Below, in pieces: positions 37,002 through 45,136 of a stretch of DNA of 64,000 bases (its first letter is position 1; each line of letters opens with the position of its first letter). The position numbers and the translations under genes are program-made. The notes beneath the pieces were generated by a model. That model was not told where the DNA came from. It did no database searches and saw only the letters and a program-made list of their open reading frames with translations. The stretch is from UM-FILTER-49-7 sp964599895 (lineage in GTDB: Bacteria > Acidobacteriota > Holophagae > Thermotomaculales > Thermotomaculaceae): contig CAZRHT010000006.1 of NCBI GenBank assembly GCA_964599895.1, forward strand, positions 1-64,000, in the 5' to 3' direction.

Positions 37002-37862
37002 TTACTTGCCGTCGAAGAAGAAATTCTCAACAGGCCACGGACGGTTCTTTGCTTCTTTAATTGCCTGCTGAACTTCCTCATCGGATACGTTTCTCGGAAT
37101 CGCAAATACCTGTCCCGGATGAATCAGATCAGGATCCTTGATTTGAGCTTTGTTTGCTTTGTAAATCAACGGCCACTGGAAAGGATCAGCATAAATCTTG
37201 TCGTAACCGGCTATCTTCCACAGGCATTCGCCCTTAACAACTGTCCATTCCTTCGGATGACGCTTCAGTTCTTCTTCCGCGGCCATACGGGCAGCTTCTT
37301 CAGCTTTCCGTTTTTCTTCAGCAATACGTGCCTTTTCGGCAATCGCCTTTGCGGCAGCATCGCCAAACTTGGCAGCGGCATCATCAGCCATTTTCTTGAC
37401 CTGATAATACTTACATTCATCGTTCGCCATTAGGTTCTTAGCTTCACCCAATGCGGCATCACCGGCATCCAACTCAGCTTTTGCATAAGTTTCAGCGTCT
37501 TCCGCCTTTGCCGTGTCGCCTGCCTTGACCGCAGCAGCAATTGCTTCGTCTGCAAGGGTTTTTGCTTTTGCTTTCTCAGCAACTGCATCCTGTTCTGCTT
37601 TCTTGGCAAGTTCAATTGCCTGCAGGGAAGAAGCTTTGGAATCTTTGCACTTCTTATCATCTGCAAAAGCCTGGGCCTTGTCCAGCATTGCTTTTGCTTC
37701 GTCCAATTCCGCTTTCACGTAATCAGCGGCGCACGCAGATTCGGCAGCCTGGTAGCCTTCCTTGGCGGAAGCAAGCTCCTCCGGCGGCTTGGTGCAGCAG
37801 GAAACTCCAAAGAGCACCACTGCAAAGCCCAGCACAACAATCGTTCCAAAAGTTTTCTTCAT
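37002..37862 (-). CDS. LysM lipoprotein with long Ala/Lys/Glu helix
   Basis: 286-residue exported lipoprotein: hydrophobic signal ending FGVSC, Cys22 lipidated (a second Cys follows). Residues about 30-205 are an Ala/Glu/Lys/Asp-rich helical rod with repeated AEKAKAK/AEDAE-type segments, punctuated by Cys-Lys pairs (DDKKCKDSK, NDECKYY). A C-terminal LysM domain (about 208-262; WTVVKGECLWKIAGY, IHPGQVFAIP) binds peptidoglycan. The layout suggests a spacer between outer membrane and cell wall. A good promoter (37900-37928) and terminator show it is transcribed alone, probably highly. Confidence 0.9.
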   Translation of the reverse strand: MKKTFGTIVVLGFAVVLFGVSCCTKPPEELASAKEGYQAAESACAADYVKAELDEAKAMLDKAQAFADDKKCKDSKASSLQAIELAKKAEQDAVAEKAKAKTLADEAIAAAVKAGDTAKAEDAETYAKAELDAGDAALGEAKNLMANDECKYYQVKKMADDAAAKFGDAAAKAIAEKARIAEEKRKAEEAARMAAEEELKRHPKEWTVVKGECLWKIAGYDKIYADPFQWPLIYKANKAQIKDPDLIHPGQVFAIPRNVSDEEVQQAIKEAKNRPWPVENFFFDGK

Positions 37863-37899
37863 ATTCGTTTACACCTCCTAAAGGGTTTCATCTGCGCTA

Positions 37900-37928
37900 A
37901 ATATAGCAATTTTCCAACACAGTTGCAA
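37900..37928 (-). promoter_or_regulatory. Promoter of the LysM gene
   Basis: Minus-strand TTGCAA (37923-37928) and TATATT (37900-37905) with a 17-base spacer, then TAGGAGGTG before the ATG. Confidence 0.7.
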
Positions 37929-37998
37929 GCTGAAATGTGTACATTTTTTCTATTAAATGCATAGAAAAGTGACCGAAGTCTCAATTTTTGCCATATTA

Positions 37999-39501
37999 CT
38001 ATACATTCTCTCCCGCTTTTTCAGGGAAAAACCTCTCGATTACCTCTGCTTCGGGGGCTTTGGTGAAGAAGGAAATCACAATTAGACTGGCCAGAGAAAT
38101 TGCCAGAGCTGGGTAGATAATCGGGACGCCAAAGGGATCGCCATTGGGGTTGTTCAGTGGGACCATAATGCTTGGCCAGATATATCCGGCAAGCTTAAAA
38201 AACACCGTAAAAAGTGTCCCAAGGACAATAGAAACCAGTCCTGCAGTATGTGTTACTTTTTTCGAAATCAATGCCGCCAGTAAAGCTGGCGTAATGGCAA
38301 CCCCATAAATTGTATAGGCAAAATACGCACTTTCCAGAACAGACTGCATGCGCCAAGCCATAAAAAATGCAGCTATTCCCACAACAATGATCAGTCCTTT
38401 CTGGAGAAGAACACCGGCTTTTTCGTTTCCATTTTCATCTTTCTTCTTTCCAAAACGTCCAATCAAGTCATGCATAATTGTGGTTGTCGGCGAAAGAAGA
38501 TAGTTCATTCCTGTGGAAATAACCACGGCCGTGGCAGCACCAAGCAACAGGACACCCACAGGTAATGGCACCATTCTCCGCGCAGCTTCCAGAATCACCG
38601 CAGCAGGGTCAATGCTTCCCGCCTGGATCTCCTTCCAGAGAAATGAAGAGGCATACACCGCCATGATAATTACGACAGATTCCACAATCATTGTTCCAAC
38701 TACCCATAAACCGGCAGCCTTTTTTGCTTCAGCAGGAGTTCTTGCACTGTAGAATTTTTGGTACATACTCTGGACACCCAGTAGAAGGAGTAGTCCTGAC
38801 AGGCCGATTGCCGGAATTTTCAAGTAGGGGTTCCCTCCGAAAGCAGAGCTGAAAACCTGAAAGTGCGAAGCGGGAAGTACAGATTGAATCGTCTGCCAGC
38901 TTCCTGCCGTCATCATCACAAGCGGCGTTGCGATGACAGTGGACAGTAGAATAATAATCCCGTTTGGAAGGTCTGTATTCGCCACGGCCACCATTCCACC
39001 AACAGCCGTAAAGAGAATGACAAAAAGCGCGGCCATAAACATGCCCTGGTTCACACTCACCTTTCCGTCCGTAATCACGTTGAGTATAAATCCCCCAGCC
39101 TTGAATTGATAACTGACAATTACAGTAAAACTGATGATGATGGCCATGGCCCCGAAAATCCTGGCAACCGGTCCGTAGCGCACTTCCAGAATATCTCCCA
39201 CTGTGTACTGGCCGAAGGTCCGAATCTTGGATGCAAGAAAATAGATGATAATGATACCGACCCATGCGCCCACAGGTTGCCACAAAGCGCTCCATCCCGC
39301 CTTTGCAGCAAACTCTGCACCTGCTATAAAAGTTCCGGAACCGATCCAGGTACAAATCAGCGTAAATACCATCTTTGTCAACGACAGGTTTCGCCCTGCC
39401 AGCATCATGTCATCCTTGTTCTTCACCTGCCGGGATTTCCAGAAATTCATCCCGGTCAACACAACAAGATAAGCGATAATTACCCATAGATAAATACTCA
39501 T
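37999..39501 (-). CDS. Sodium:solute symporter (SSS family)
   Basis: 500-residue permease with about 13 hydrophobic segments. It shows the SSS hallmarks: GRNLSLTKMVFTLICTWIG early on, AGAEFAAKAGWSALW in segment 2, the region FGQYTVGDILEVRYG, and FTAVGGMVAV, which are typical of the sodium-coupled proline/pantothenate/choline group. The substrate cannot be named. The neighbouring Xaa-Pro peptidase gene, 62 bases upstream on the same strand, makes uptake of an amino acid such as proline an attractive but unproven idea. AAGGAGCCCTGA precedes the start. Confidence 0.9.
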   Translation of the reverse strand: MSIYLWVIIAYLVVLTGMNFWKSRQVKNKDDMMLAGRNLSLTKMVFTLICTWIGSGTFIAGAEFAAKAGWSALWQPVGAWVGIIIIYFLASKIRTFGQYTVGDILEVRYGPVARIFGAMAIIISFTVIVSYQFKAGGFILNVITDGKVSVNQGMFMAALFVILFTAVGGMVAVANTDLPNGIIILLSTVIATPLVMMTAGSWQTIQSVLPASHFQVFSSAFGGNPYLKIPAIGLSGLLLLLGVQSMYQKFYSARTPAEAKKAAGLWVVGTMIVESVVIIMAVYASSFLWKEIQAGSIDPAAVILEAARRMVPLPVGVLLLGAATAVVISTGMNYLLSPTTTIMHDLIGRFGKKKDENGNEKAGVLLQKGLIIVVGIAAFFMAWRMQSVLESAYFAYTIYGVAITPALLAALISKKVTHTAGLVSIVLGTLFTVFFKLAGYIWPSIMVPLNNPNGDPFGVPIIYPALAISLASLIVISFFTKAPEAEVIERFFPEKAGENV

Positions 39502-39563
39502 TCAGGGCTCCTTATTGAAATTATTTTCTTCATACTTCCACAAAAGCGCGCCTTATAATGTGA

Positions 39564-40745
39564 TTAGATTAGAATCAGTTCCTCCTGTTCATCTCCCGCA
39601 ACAACGACCTCACCGTCCAATGTAATAAACACATCAATCTCGGTACGAACACCAACCTTGTCCGGGATGTATATCCCCGGTTCAATGGAAAAACAGATCC
39701 CCGGCATAAGTTGCCGTTCGTCCATAGTTTCCAGGTTGTCAATATTGACTCCGTTACCATGTACTTCTTCTCCAATTGAATGACCGGTACGATGGACAAA
39801 GTACTCGCCATATCCAGCATCTACTACCACTTTACGGCATGCGTCATCCACCTCATATCCAAAAACCTTCTCACCCTTACGAAAGCGTTCACGGACAAAA
39901 TTCACTGCCGCCTTTCTGGCATCCCTGACCACATTAAACACCTTCACATAATCTGCCGGGGGATTTTTACCGATGTATCCGCACCATGTAATGTCATAAA
40001 AAATCGCGCCCGGCTTATCCAGCTTGGCCCACAGGTCAATGAGCACCTGATCACCGTCCTTGAATGCCACGCTGTTTTCCGCCGTCGGTTCAAAATGGGG
40101 GTCAGCCGGGTGAGCATTGACTCCCACTATGGGGTATTCTTCCATACAATTCAATCCATCTTCTTCAAATCGGCGGGCAATGAACTGCTGTAACTCGAAT
40201 TCTGTCAACCTTTCGCCTCTGTCGAGAAATTCCCGGATTCGGGCAAAAGCCTCATCCTTAATCGCCTGGACCAATCTGCCCGCCTCCAGATGGCTCTGAT
40301 AACCGGCTTCATCAATGATTGCCTCAAACTCCTGAACCAGGTCGGCAGATGTGACGATCTCCACTCCGAATGATCGGATCAGTTCTATCGTGCCACCGTC
40401 CACAACGGAAACGTAGGGAATGTTATTCATCGGTGAATACTGCATGGCAATCTTCTTGTAACCAGCCACCATGTCACGGAGAGATTGGTGCAATTCTTTC
40501 CATGAAAGATAGGTATTCTTTTTCCCAATCAGCGGGTCCAGTTTAGTGCTTTCTACCTTTGAAACAAGGCCGCGTGGTTCTCCCTCTGCCGGAATAAAGT
40601 AAAACCAGCGTCTGGATGTGAACTTTACCGGCAAATCAAGAATCCTATAAGCCATCAGATCCCTGTGGTGAAAATCTGTTAGCAACCAGCCTTCCATTCC
40701 CCTCTCTTTGAGAGAGTGCTGGATTTTTTTCAGATCAAACGACAT
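39564..40745 (-). CDS. M24-family Xaa-Pro aminopeptidase
   Basis: 393-residue metallopeptidase with an N-terminal creatinase-like domain (about 1-150) and a pita-bread catalytic domain. The five metal ligands are visible in order: Asp in VLIDLWA, Asp in FYDITWCG, His in HRTGHSIG, Glu in SIEPGIY and Glu in VRTEIDV. It removes N-terminal residues preceding proline or a related dipeptide substrate. No signal peptide is seen, so it is cytoplasmic. It probably recycles peptides from extracellular proteolysis. The start at 40745 is not preceded by a strong ribosome site that I can identify. Confidence 0.92.
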   Translation of the reverse strand: MSFDLKKIQHSLKERGMEGWLLTDFHHRDLMAYRILDLPVKFTSRRWFYFIPAEGEPRGLVSKVESTKLDPLIGKKNTYLSWKELHQSLRDMVAGYKKIAMQYSPMNNIPYVSVVDGGTIELIRSFGVEIVTSADLVQEFEAIIDEAGYQSHLEAGRLVQAIKDEAFARIREFLDRGERLTEFELQQFIARRFEEDGLNCMEEYPIVGVNAHPADPHFEPTAENSVAFKDGDQVLIDLWAKLDKPGAIFYDITWCGYIGKNPPADYVKVFNVVRDARKAAVNFVRERFRKGEKVFGYEVDDACRKVVVDAGYGEYFVHRTGHSIGEEVHGNGVNIDNLETMDERQLMPGICFSIEPGIYIPDKVGVRTEIDVFITLDGEVVVAGDEQEELILI

Positions 40746-40885
40746 AGTATCCCCCTGTGATTATTTTGAATAATGAGTCAGTCGAATTCCGGTTACCCGG
40801 TCCCCTGACAGTTTTTATAAAGGAAAAGAATCTATCAATCTCTAATCCATGATCAAAGTTATTTGACATTTAGGCCTGACAACCG

Positions 40886-41839
40886 TCACAACAGATCGGC
40901 GTTTCCGTCCGCCACATACTCAATCAAAGCTTCATCAAAAATACGGTCGGGAATTTCATCAGAATTTGGAAAGCGCTCCCGAAAGGAATTGTAACTTCGT
41001 TCAATATCCACGGACAGCAGGCCTCGAAGTCCGCCCTCCTGCAATCCTTTGCTTACCGCCTTGTCATTGTACAACTTGATCTCGGAGGCCAGGAGTTTTG
41101 CGTACCGGATTGCCCGTTCGAGCGGAGATTCCATTCCGATACTGGAAATGGAAGCGCGGGAACCTGAGGACGCTCTGCTTGGAGAAACCTGGGCGCTTTC
41201 TGTTGTTCCTGTTTTGTTTGCAAGAAGGGCTTTGGCCTTGTACGGCATCAGGGTCAGCTCGCGGGACATGATGGCTACGACTGTTTTCATGAAATCCAGC
41301 AGCCCGCTCTCACTGAGGACCGTCAATACAAAACCTGCCGGTTTGAATTTCAGCGTCAATGGCAACACATACACATCACTGATTCCTTCAAATTGCTTCT
41401 TTATGTCATCCGGCAGAGGAGAATCCGCTAAAGTCTTCGGTTCGCTGAAGCGTTCCAATTTAACCGTCATGCCTTTCTGGGGAAAGACTTTGTGAGATGT
41501 TGCGTCATAACAGTTCGCGCCATCCCCTTTGAAAATAAAAAAACCGTTGTAATCACAGAAATCTCCACAAATCTTTAAGAAAGACTCAATCAGGCTTATC
41601 TGGTCTGAAACATCCGCCCACTCATCCTCAATACCACCCAGGCGAGCCATTGCTTCAACTAGATAGCTTTTGTCCGGTTCCTCAGTCTTTTTCACGACTT
41701 CCAGCATTCGTTCCAGTTCCTCGGGAGACACGCTATGGCTCTTCGCTGGAATATCGGATATTTCCCTCTTGAAGTCCTGAAGACTCTGTTCAATTTTTGT
41801 ATTTATGAAATTTACGAGCAATTCATTAAGTTCGTTCAT
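40886..41839 (-). CDS. Putative sensory/regulatory protein with Acidobacteria-type C-terminal motif
   Basis: 317-residue cytoplasmic protein. The start at 41839 is chosen because GAGGGGTATT precedes it; the frame extends upstream through Cys/His-rich sequence that looks non-coding. Residues about 20-75 are charged and helical. Residues about 75-215 could be a GAF-like fold (FCDYNGFFIFKGDGANCYD, VYVLPLTLKFKPAGFVLTVL), which I infer from pattern only. A Ser/Thr-rich linker precedes a conserved ending: ERAIRYAKLLASEIKLYND, then LLSVDIERSYNSFRERF and ADGNADLL. I associate this ending with regulatory proteins of Acidobacteriota and some Deltaproteobacteria. Function unknown. Confidence 0.7.
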   Translation of the reverse strand: MNELNELLVNFINTKIEQSLQDFKREISDIPAKSHSVSPEELERMLEVVKKTEEPDKSYLVEAMARLGGIEDEWADVSDQISLIESFLKICGDFCDYNGFFIFKGDGANCYDATSHKVFPQKGMTVKLERFSEPKTLADSPLPDDIKKQFEGISDVYVLPLTLKFKPAGFVLTVLSESGLLDFMKTVVAIMSRELTLMPYKAKALLANKTGTTESAQVSPSRASSGSRASISSIGMESPLERAIRYAKLLASEIKLYNDKAVSKGLQEGGLRGLLSVDIERSYNSFRERFPNSDEIPDRIFDEALIEYVADGNADLL

Positions 41840-42198
41840 AATACCCCTCATTCCTTTTTCAATCATCTTACCCCAGCCGCCCCGTGGGGTCAAGCTTTGT
41901 AAGGAGGAACGAGAGAAAAGACAGACAATTTTATGCTTGAGGTTCAGATGGTTATGACAGCAGCTGAGCGAATCCCTGTCACTATTCCCGTAACTGACAT
42001 GCTGTGCCGTGACACAGGCACTGTTTTCTGTCTTTTCTTTCTCACTCATTAACCAGCCATCACGTGCCTCAGGCTTTCCCGGGATACATATTCAAACAAT
42101 TTTATACTAATATCGTATTGCTTTATTCATTAGGAATTTGGTCGCCGATTTCCGACGGCTATAGTAGTTGCCCTAAATTTATATCTTTGGAGGTTATG
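41840..42198. other. Divergent intergenic region
   Basis: About 360 bases between two divergent genes. The minus frame continues open upstream of 41839 but has no convincing coding character. A CCCCGTGGGG palindrome lies near 41880. A weak plus-strand -10 TATAGT (42160-42165) may serve the next gene; no good -35 accompanies it. Confidence 0.5.
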
Positions 42199-43269
42199 AT
42201 GAAGCGTCTATTGTTCCTTTTAGTTCTGGGCTCGCTTATGGCTTGCCAGGGGAGCAGCCCCATTGATCAGAGTACGAACGCGGTAGAAGGTGTTGCCTTC
42301 ATCCGGGCGGCACTGGATCAGGCCATGACAAGAGCAAAATCTGAAAATAAACTCGTATTAGTAGATGTATATTCAGACACATGAAGCTCCTGTAAAAAAT
42401 TAGACCAGGTGGTCTTCAAGGACAAAGAAGCGGGGAAAACAATTAACGGATTATACGTAGGTGTAAAACTGAATGGAAACAAAGATAAAGGTGCAAAAGA
42501 GTTTCAAAAGAAATACGCCGTCATCGGATATCCTACGGTCTTGCTCCTGAAAGATGACGGAACTGAAGTCGATCGAATTGTTGGTTTTGGGGGCACAAAA
42601 GATGCTTATCTACAAAAACTGAGAAATTATGCCGCTGGAAGAGACACGCTGAAATCGCTATTGGATGAGGAGTTTGTGAACGCCTCGGACCCGGAACTCC
42701 AGTATAAACTAGCCCAAAAATATGTATCACACTACGCATTTGGCAAGGCGGCTGAACATTTCAGTCGCGTTCTGGAACTGGATGCAGAAAACAAGTTGGG
42801 ACATCGGACCGAAGCTCAATTTTATGTAGCGCTGGGCAAGGCCCGTGATGGTAATATCAAGGAACTGGAAACATTGCTGGCCTCATCCAAGGACATAAAT
42901 TATCTGCAGATGGGATCCGGCGTACTCATAAAATGTTACACCAAGAACAATGAAGTGGACAAGGCTGTACAGATGTTTGATCGGATGCTGAAGTTGTCCC
43001 CCGATGACACAAGTTTAATGAACAAATTCGCGTGGACGGTCTACAAACAGAAATGGTCCAACCAGTACGCTCATGCAATTGAAATTGCCGGACGTGCCGT
43101 CGAGCTGGACCCGAAGGCGGCGGCTATCTGGGACACGCTGTCCTGGCTGTATGCGGCAAACGGCAATCAGGAGAAAGCGATTCATGCCATGGAACATGCC
43201 ATTGCGGTAGATCCGAATGAACCGCTGTATAAACAGGGCCTTGAGAAGATCAAGGGTGGGAAATCCTGA
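42199..43269 (+). CDS. Thioredoxin-fold TPR lipoprotein with in-frame TGA, probable selenoprotein (UxxC)
   Basis: Read through a single TGA at 42382-42384, this frame gives 356 residues. Start: ATG at 42199 after GGAGG. Lipoprotein signal 1-17 ends LMAC. Residues about 32-150 match the thioredoxin_7/DsbD-gamma pattern: KLVLVDVYSDT, then TGA, then SSCKKLDQVVF, later GYPTVLLLKDDGTEVDRIVG with the cis-Pro. The TGA aligns exactly with the first Cys of the usual DWCxxCKKMD site, and Cys65 is retained, giving Sec62-Ser-Ser-Cys65. About 200 residues of TPR repeats follow (AAEHFSRVLELDAENK, ALYKQ-type units). Both sides of the TGA are in one frame with no other stop. A plausible bSECIS hairpin follows. 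Alternatives are a nonsense mutation or a sequencing error. No sel genes are in this window. Confidence 0.8.
42385..42421 (+). promoter_or_regulatory. Candidate bSECIS element
   Basis: Directly after the TGA, AGACC (42402-42406) and GGTCT (42411-42415) form a 5-bp upper stem with loop AGGT, 22 bases from the TGA. CCTG (42389-42392) can pair with CAAGG (42417-42421) as a lower stem across an A/T-rich internal loop. Loop size, a G within the first two loop bases and the distance fit the bacterial SECIS rules as I recall them. The AGGT loop resembles that of E. coli fdhF. Confidence 0.6.
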
Positions 43270-43295
43270 TTCCAAAGCTCATTTTTGATAAAGGG

Positions 43296-43330
43296 AAATG
43301 GGAACGGGTTTGCCGTTCCCATTTCTTTTA
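43296..43330 (+). terminator. Terminator of the candidate selenoprotein gene
   Basis: A perfect 12-bp stem AAATGGGAACGG/CCGTTCCCATTT with loop GTTTG, followed by CTTTTATTT. It also ends at the 3' side of the convergent small membrane gene. Confidence 0.9.
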
Positions 43331-43588
43331 TTTAGTCTTATTCCGCCTGTAATAAACAAGTCCTCTGACATTCATAACTACAGAAAGCAGCATTGCTGCG
43401 GTTCCTAAACCAACACAAAAGCCTCGCCAGAAATCCGCACCGACAACTCGAACCAGCATTGGCGGTAACGTCGCTCCCCTATAAATAACCAAGGCCAGTA
43501 GCAGGAATACAAAGCCGGTAATCATACTGAATTGCCCCACCGCAATCATTTTTCGCCAATCTTTTTCCTTCCAGATCCTCAGTAGCAT
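43328..43588 (-). CDS. Small two-segment membrane protein
   Basis: 86 residues starting MLLRIWKEKDWRK, with hydrophobic segments at about 18-35 and 53-72 and a basic tail YYRRNKTK. The start at 43588 has GAGGGG eight bases upstream; the frame itself is open further. It is the third gene of an HTH-membrane-membrane cassette, 11 bases after its neighbour. I do not recognise a family. Small membrane proteins next to a short HTH regulator often belong to stress or immunity units, which is only an analogy. Confidence 0.65.
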   Translation of the reverse strand: MLLRIWKEKDWRKMIAVGQFSMITGFVFLLLALVIYRGATLPPMLVRVVGADFWRGFCVGLGTAAMLLSVVMNVRGLVYYRRNKTK

Positions 43589-43599
43589 AGTTTTCCCCC

Positions 43600-43815
43600 T
43601 CAGTTGAATAGCCGATAGTAAATCATAGCGCCCACCTTTGCAACTACCAGGACACCCAGAAAAATAACAATTTCCCACCGTATCACATGATGAACAAAAA
43701 TTTCATACTCGGCGTACGCACCCATTGCGACCGCAGTAACGACCGTTGCAAACCGTGTAGACTTCAGTCGATGCATAATGAACCTCTCGTCAAACAAACT
43801 ACCGAACAATTTCAT
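43600..43815 (-). CDS. Small membrane protein
   Basis: 71 residues with two hydrophobic stretches (about 20-36 and 46-67). Its ATG overlaps the stop of the HTH gene as ATGA, with GGAGGCGGAAAA before it, so translation is coupled. The protein ends with a short basic/aromatic segment YYRLF. No family recognised. Together with the 86-residue protein downstream it may form a membrane complex controlled by the HTH regulator. Confidence 0.7.
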   Translation of the reverse strand: MKLFGSLFDERFIMHRLKSTRFATVVTAVAMGAYAEYEIFVHHVIRWEIVIFLGVLVVAKVGAMIYYRLFN

Positions 43816-44017
43816 TTTTCCGCCTCCTTTACTTGAAACATGGTATCAGTGGGGCATTCAAAATATGAAGCGAGTTTCAGAGCCAGAGGCAGTGATGGAA
43901 TATACTGCCCCTTTTCAATTGAAATAATGCTTTGTCTCGATACACCCATGACATTTGCAAGATCTTCCTGCGTTAAGTTTTTCTTCTGCCGGAACTCCCG
44001 GACTCTGTTCGTTACCA
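43812..44017 (-). CDS. XRE-family HTH regulator (start at gap edge)
   Basis: 67 residues are visible: VTNRVREFRQKKNLTQEDLA, NVMGVSRQSIISIEKGQYIP, SLPLALKLASYFE and an acidic tail. This is the compact Cro/CI-type helix-turn-helix of the YozG/YgzD class, whose members usually control the membrane genes beside them. The two bases at the gap edge are TG, so the missing first base is very likely the A of the ATG start and the protein is complete. It is too short and gap-bound to be found as an ordinary frame with a start. Confidence 0.85.
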
Positions 44018-44117
44018 NNNNNNNNNNNNNNNNNNNNNNNNNNNNNNNNNNNNNNNNNNNNNNNNNNNNNNNNNNNNNNNNNNNNNNNNNNNNNNNNNNN
44101 NNNNNNNNNNNNNNNNN
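44018..44117. other. Scaffold gap (100 N)
   Basis: Placeholder gap. It hides the 3' part of the putative anti-sigma gene and the promoter of the HTH cassette; the true size is unknown and the flanks do not overlap. Confidence 0.99.
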
Positions 44118-44338
44118 ATGAGGCTACGTGTGCGTTCCAGCGCCTTTAATTCCAGTTCTCCATTTCGACTTTTCTTCCCCAATACACTTTCCAACCGGGT
44201 GTCCATGGATTCCAGGAATTCCGGATTTTCCTTCAGATAATCGTCCACCAACCGTACAGTCTCACTACTGGCAGTACCGGAAAGATACGATGGCAACAGG
44301 TCCCTCACAATCTCACTTGTTATGGTCACATTCTTCAT
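44118..44338 (-). CDS. Putative anti-sigma factor (3' part in gap)
   Basis: 73 N-terminal residues are visible before the gap. They read TITSEIVRDLLPSYLSGTAS then ETVRLVDDYLKENPEF, the pattern RDLLPxYLxGxAS...VxxYLxxxPE common at the start of membrane anti-sigma factors of ECF systems. No zinc-binding His/Cys motif is present. The expected membrane segment would lie in the gap. The start overlaps the sigma factor stop as ATGA, the usual coupling of such pairs. Confidence 0.72.
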
Positions 44339-44814
44339 AATTCCTCCTTGATTCGTTTTCCGAGCCGTTTCTTTGCGCGATGGAGAGCCACCTTAACGGC
44401 AGCGAGGCTGAGGCCCAGACAATCCGCAATTTCCTGATAGGACAATTCTTCCGTGTAACGGAGAAACAGTATATGCCGGTCTGATCCCCGGAGGTACGCC
44501 AGAGCTTTCTGCACTGACTCCTCCGCCTCGGTTCGCAGTACGTTTTCCTCGGGATTTTGAGCAGTATCCACAATCAAATCCGGCTCGTCCAGACGTCTTC
44601 TCCCCCGTTTCAGCTGATCAAGCCAGAGATTTCGCGCAATCTTAAGTAAGTACCCTTTCAGGGTCTGCGCTTTCAACCGGCCCGAACCCGCCCATGCCCG
44701 GACAAACGTCTCACTGGTAATGTCCTCAGCATCATGGATATTTCGGCAAAGCCAGTAAGAAAATCGAAAGACATCCGGTTCATATTTCTGATACATGTCC
44801 TTAAAAGAAATCAC
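44335..44814 (-). CDS. ECF-type RNA polymerase sigma factor
   Basis: 159-residue sigma factor with region 2 (about 8-75; FRFSYWLCRNIHDAEDITSE, TFVRAW, LKGYLLKIARNLWLDQLKR) and region 4 (about 100-155; LPxx-type helix YQEIADCLGLSLAAVKVALH then RAKKRL). Length is typical of the ECF group. It overlaps the anti-sigma gene by four bases and the upstream small ORF by four. It probably controls its own operon and an unknown envelope or stress regulon; no matching promoter motif can be assigned here. Confidence 0.92.
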   Translation of the reverse strand: MISFKDMYQKYEPDVFRFSYWLCRNIHDAEDITSETFVRAWAGSGRLKAQTLKGYLLKIARNLWLDQLKRGRRRLDEPDLIVDTAQNPEENVLRTEAEESVQKALAYLRGSDRHILFLRYTEELSYQEIADCLGLSLAAVKVALHRAKKRLGKRIKEEL

Positions 44815-45038
44815 ATCTGCCTCCCTTCGCCTACAATACTGAGAATCTGGCCAAAGGTTACAGCATCCAAATGATTTATTATGGGAATTTCACTTCGTTT
44901 CACTGATGTCGCTGAAATATCCAGCAAAGGTTGGTTGGCCGCGCTATCTACAATTTCCCGCAGCCCACCAGGATAATTCCGCATTGTCATTACCTCCACT
45001 TTTTCACAGTTTAGCAAATCTTCTGTTGTTGCATCCAT
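44811..45038 (-). CDS. Small ORF resembling the C-terminal part of a nucleotidyltransferase
   Basis: 75 residues, start at 45038 after GAAGGGCG, stop overlapping the sigma factor start as ATGA. The stretch VEVMTMRNYPGGL followed by QPLLDISATSVKR recalls the C-terminal ISSTxIR region of NadD/CoaD-type nucleotidyltransferases, but the N-terminal HxGH half is absent and I find no copy of it upstream. It may be a remnant that now only couples translation to the sigma gene, or an unrelated small protein. The resemblance is weak. Confidence 0.35.
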   Translation of the reverse strand: MDATTEDLLNCEKVEVMTMRNYPGGLREIVDSAANQPLLDISATSVKRSEIPIINHLDAVTFGQILSIVGEGRQM

Positions 45039-45136
45039 CGCCCTTCAACTTCAATTGACCTTTGACATCTCAGCCTGTATCCTCATTCTGCAAAGAGACT
45101 GATTTCGTTTGAACGAGACGCCGGGGGATATTAAAG

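Noticed and set aside
42064..42384. Reading the TGA at 42382 as an ordinary stop, giving a short peptide followed by a separate gene at 42409
   Set aside because: Frames on both sides are the same, the thioredoxin fold is split exactly at its active site, and the downstream start has no ribosome site. Read-through as Sec explains all of this better.
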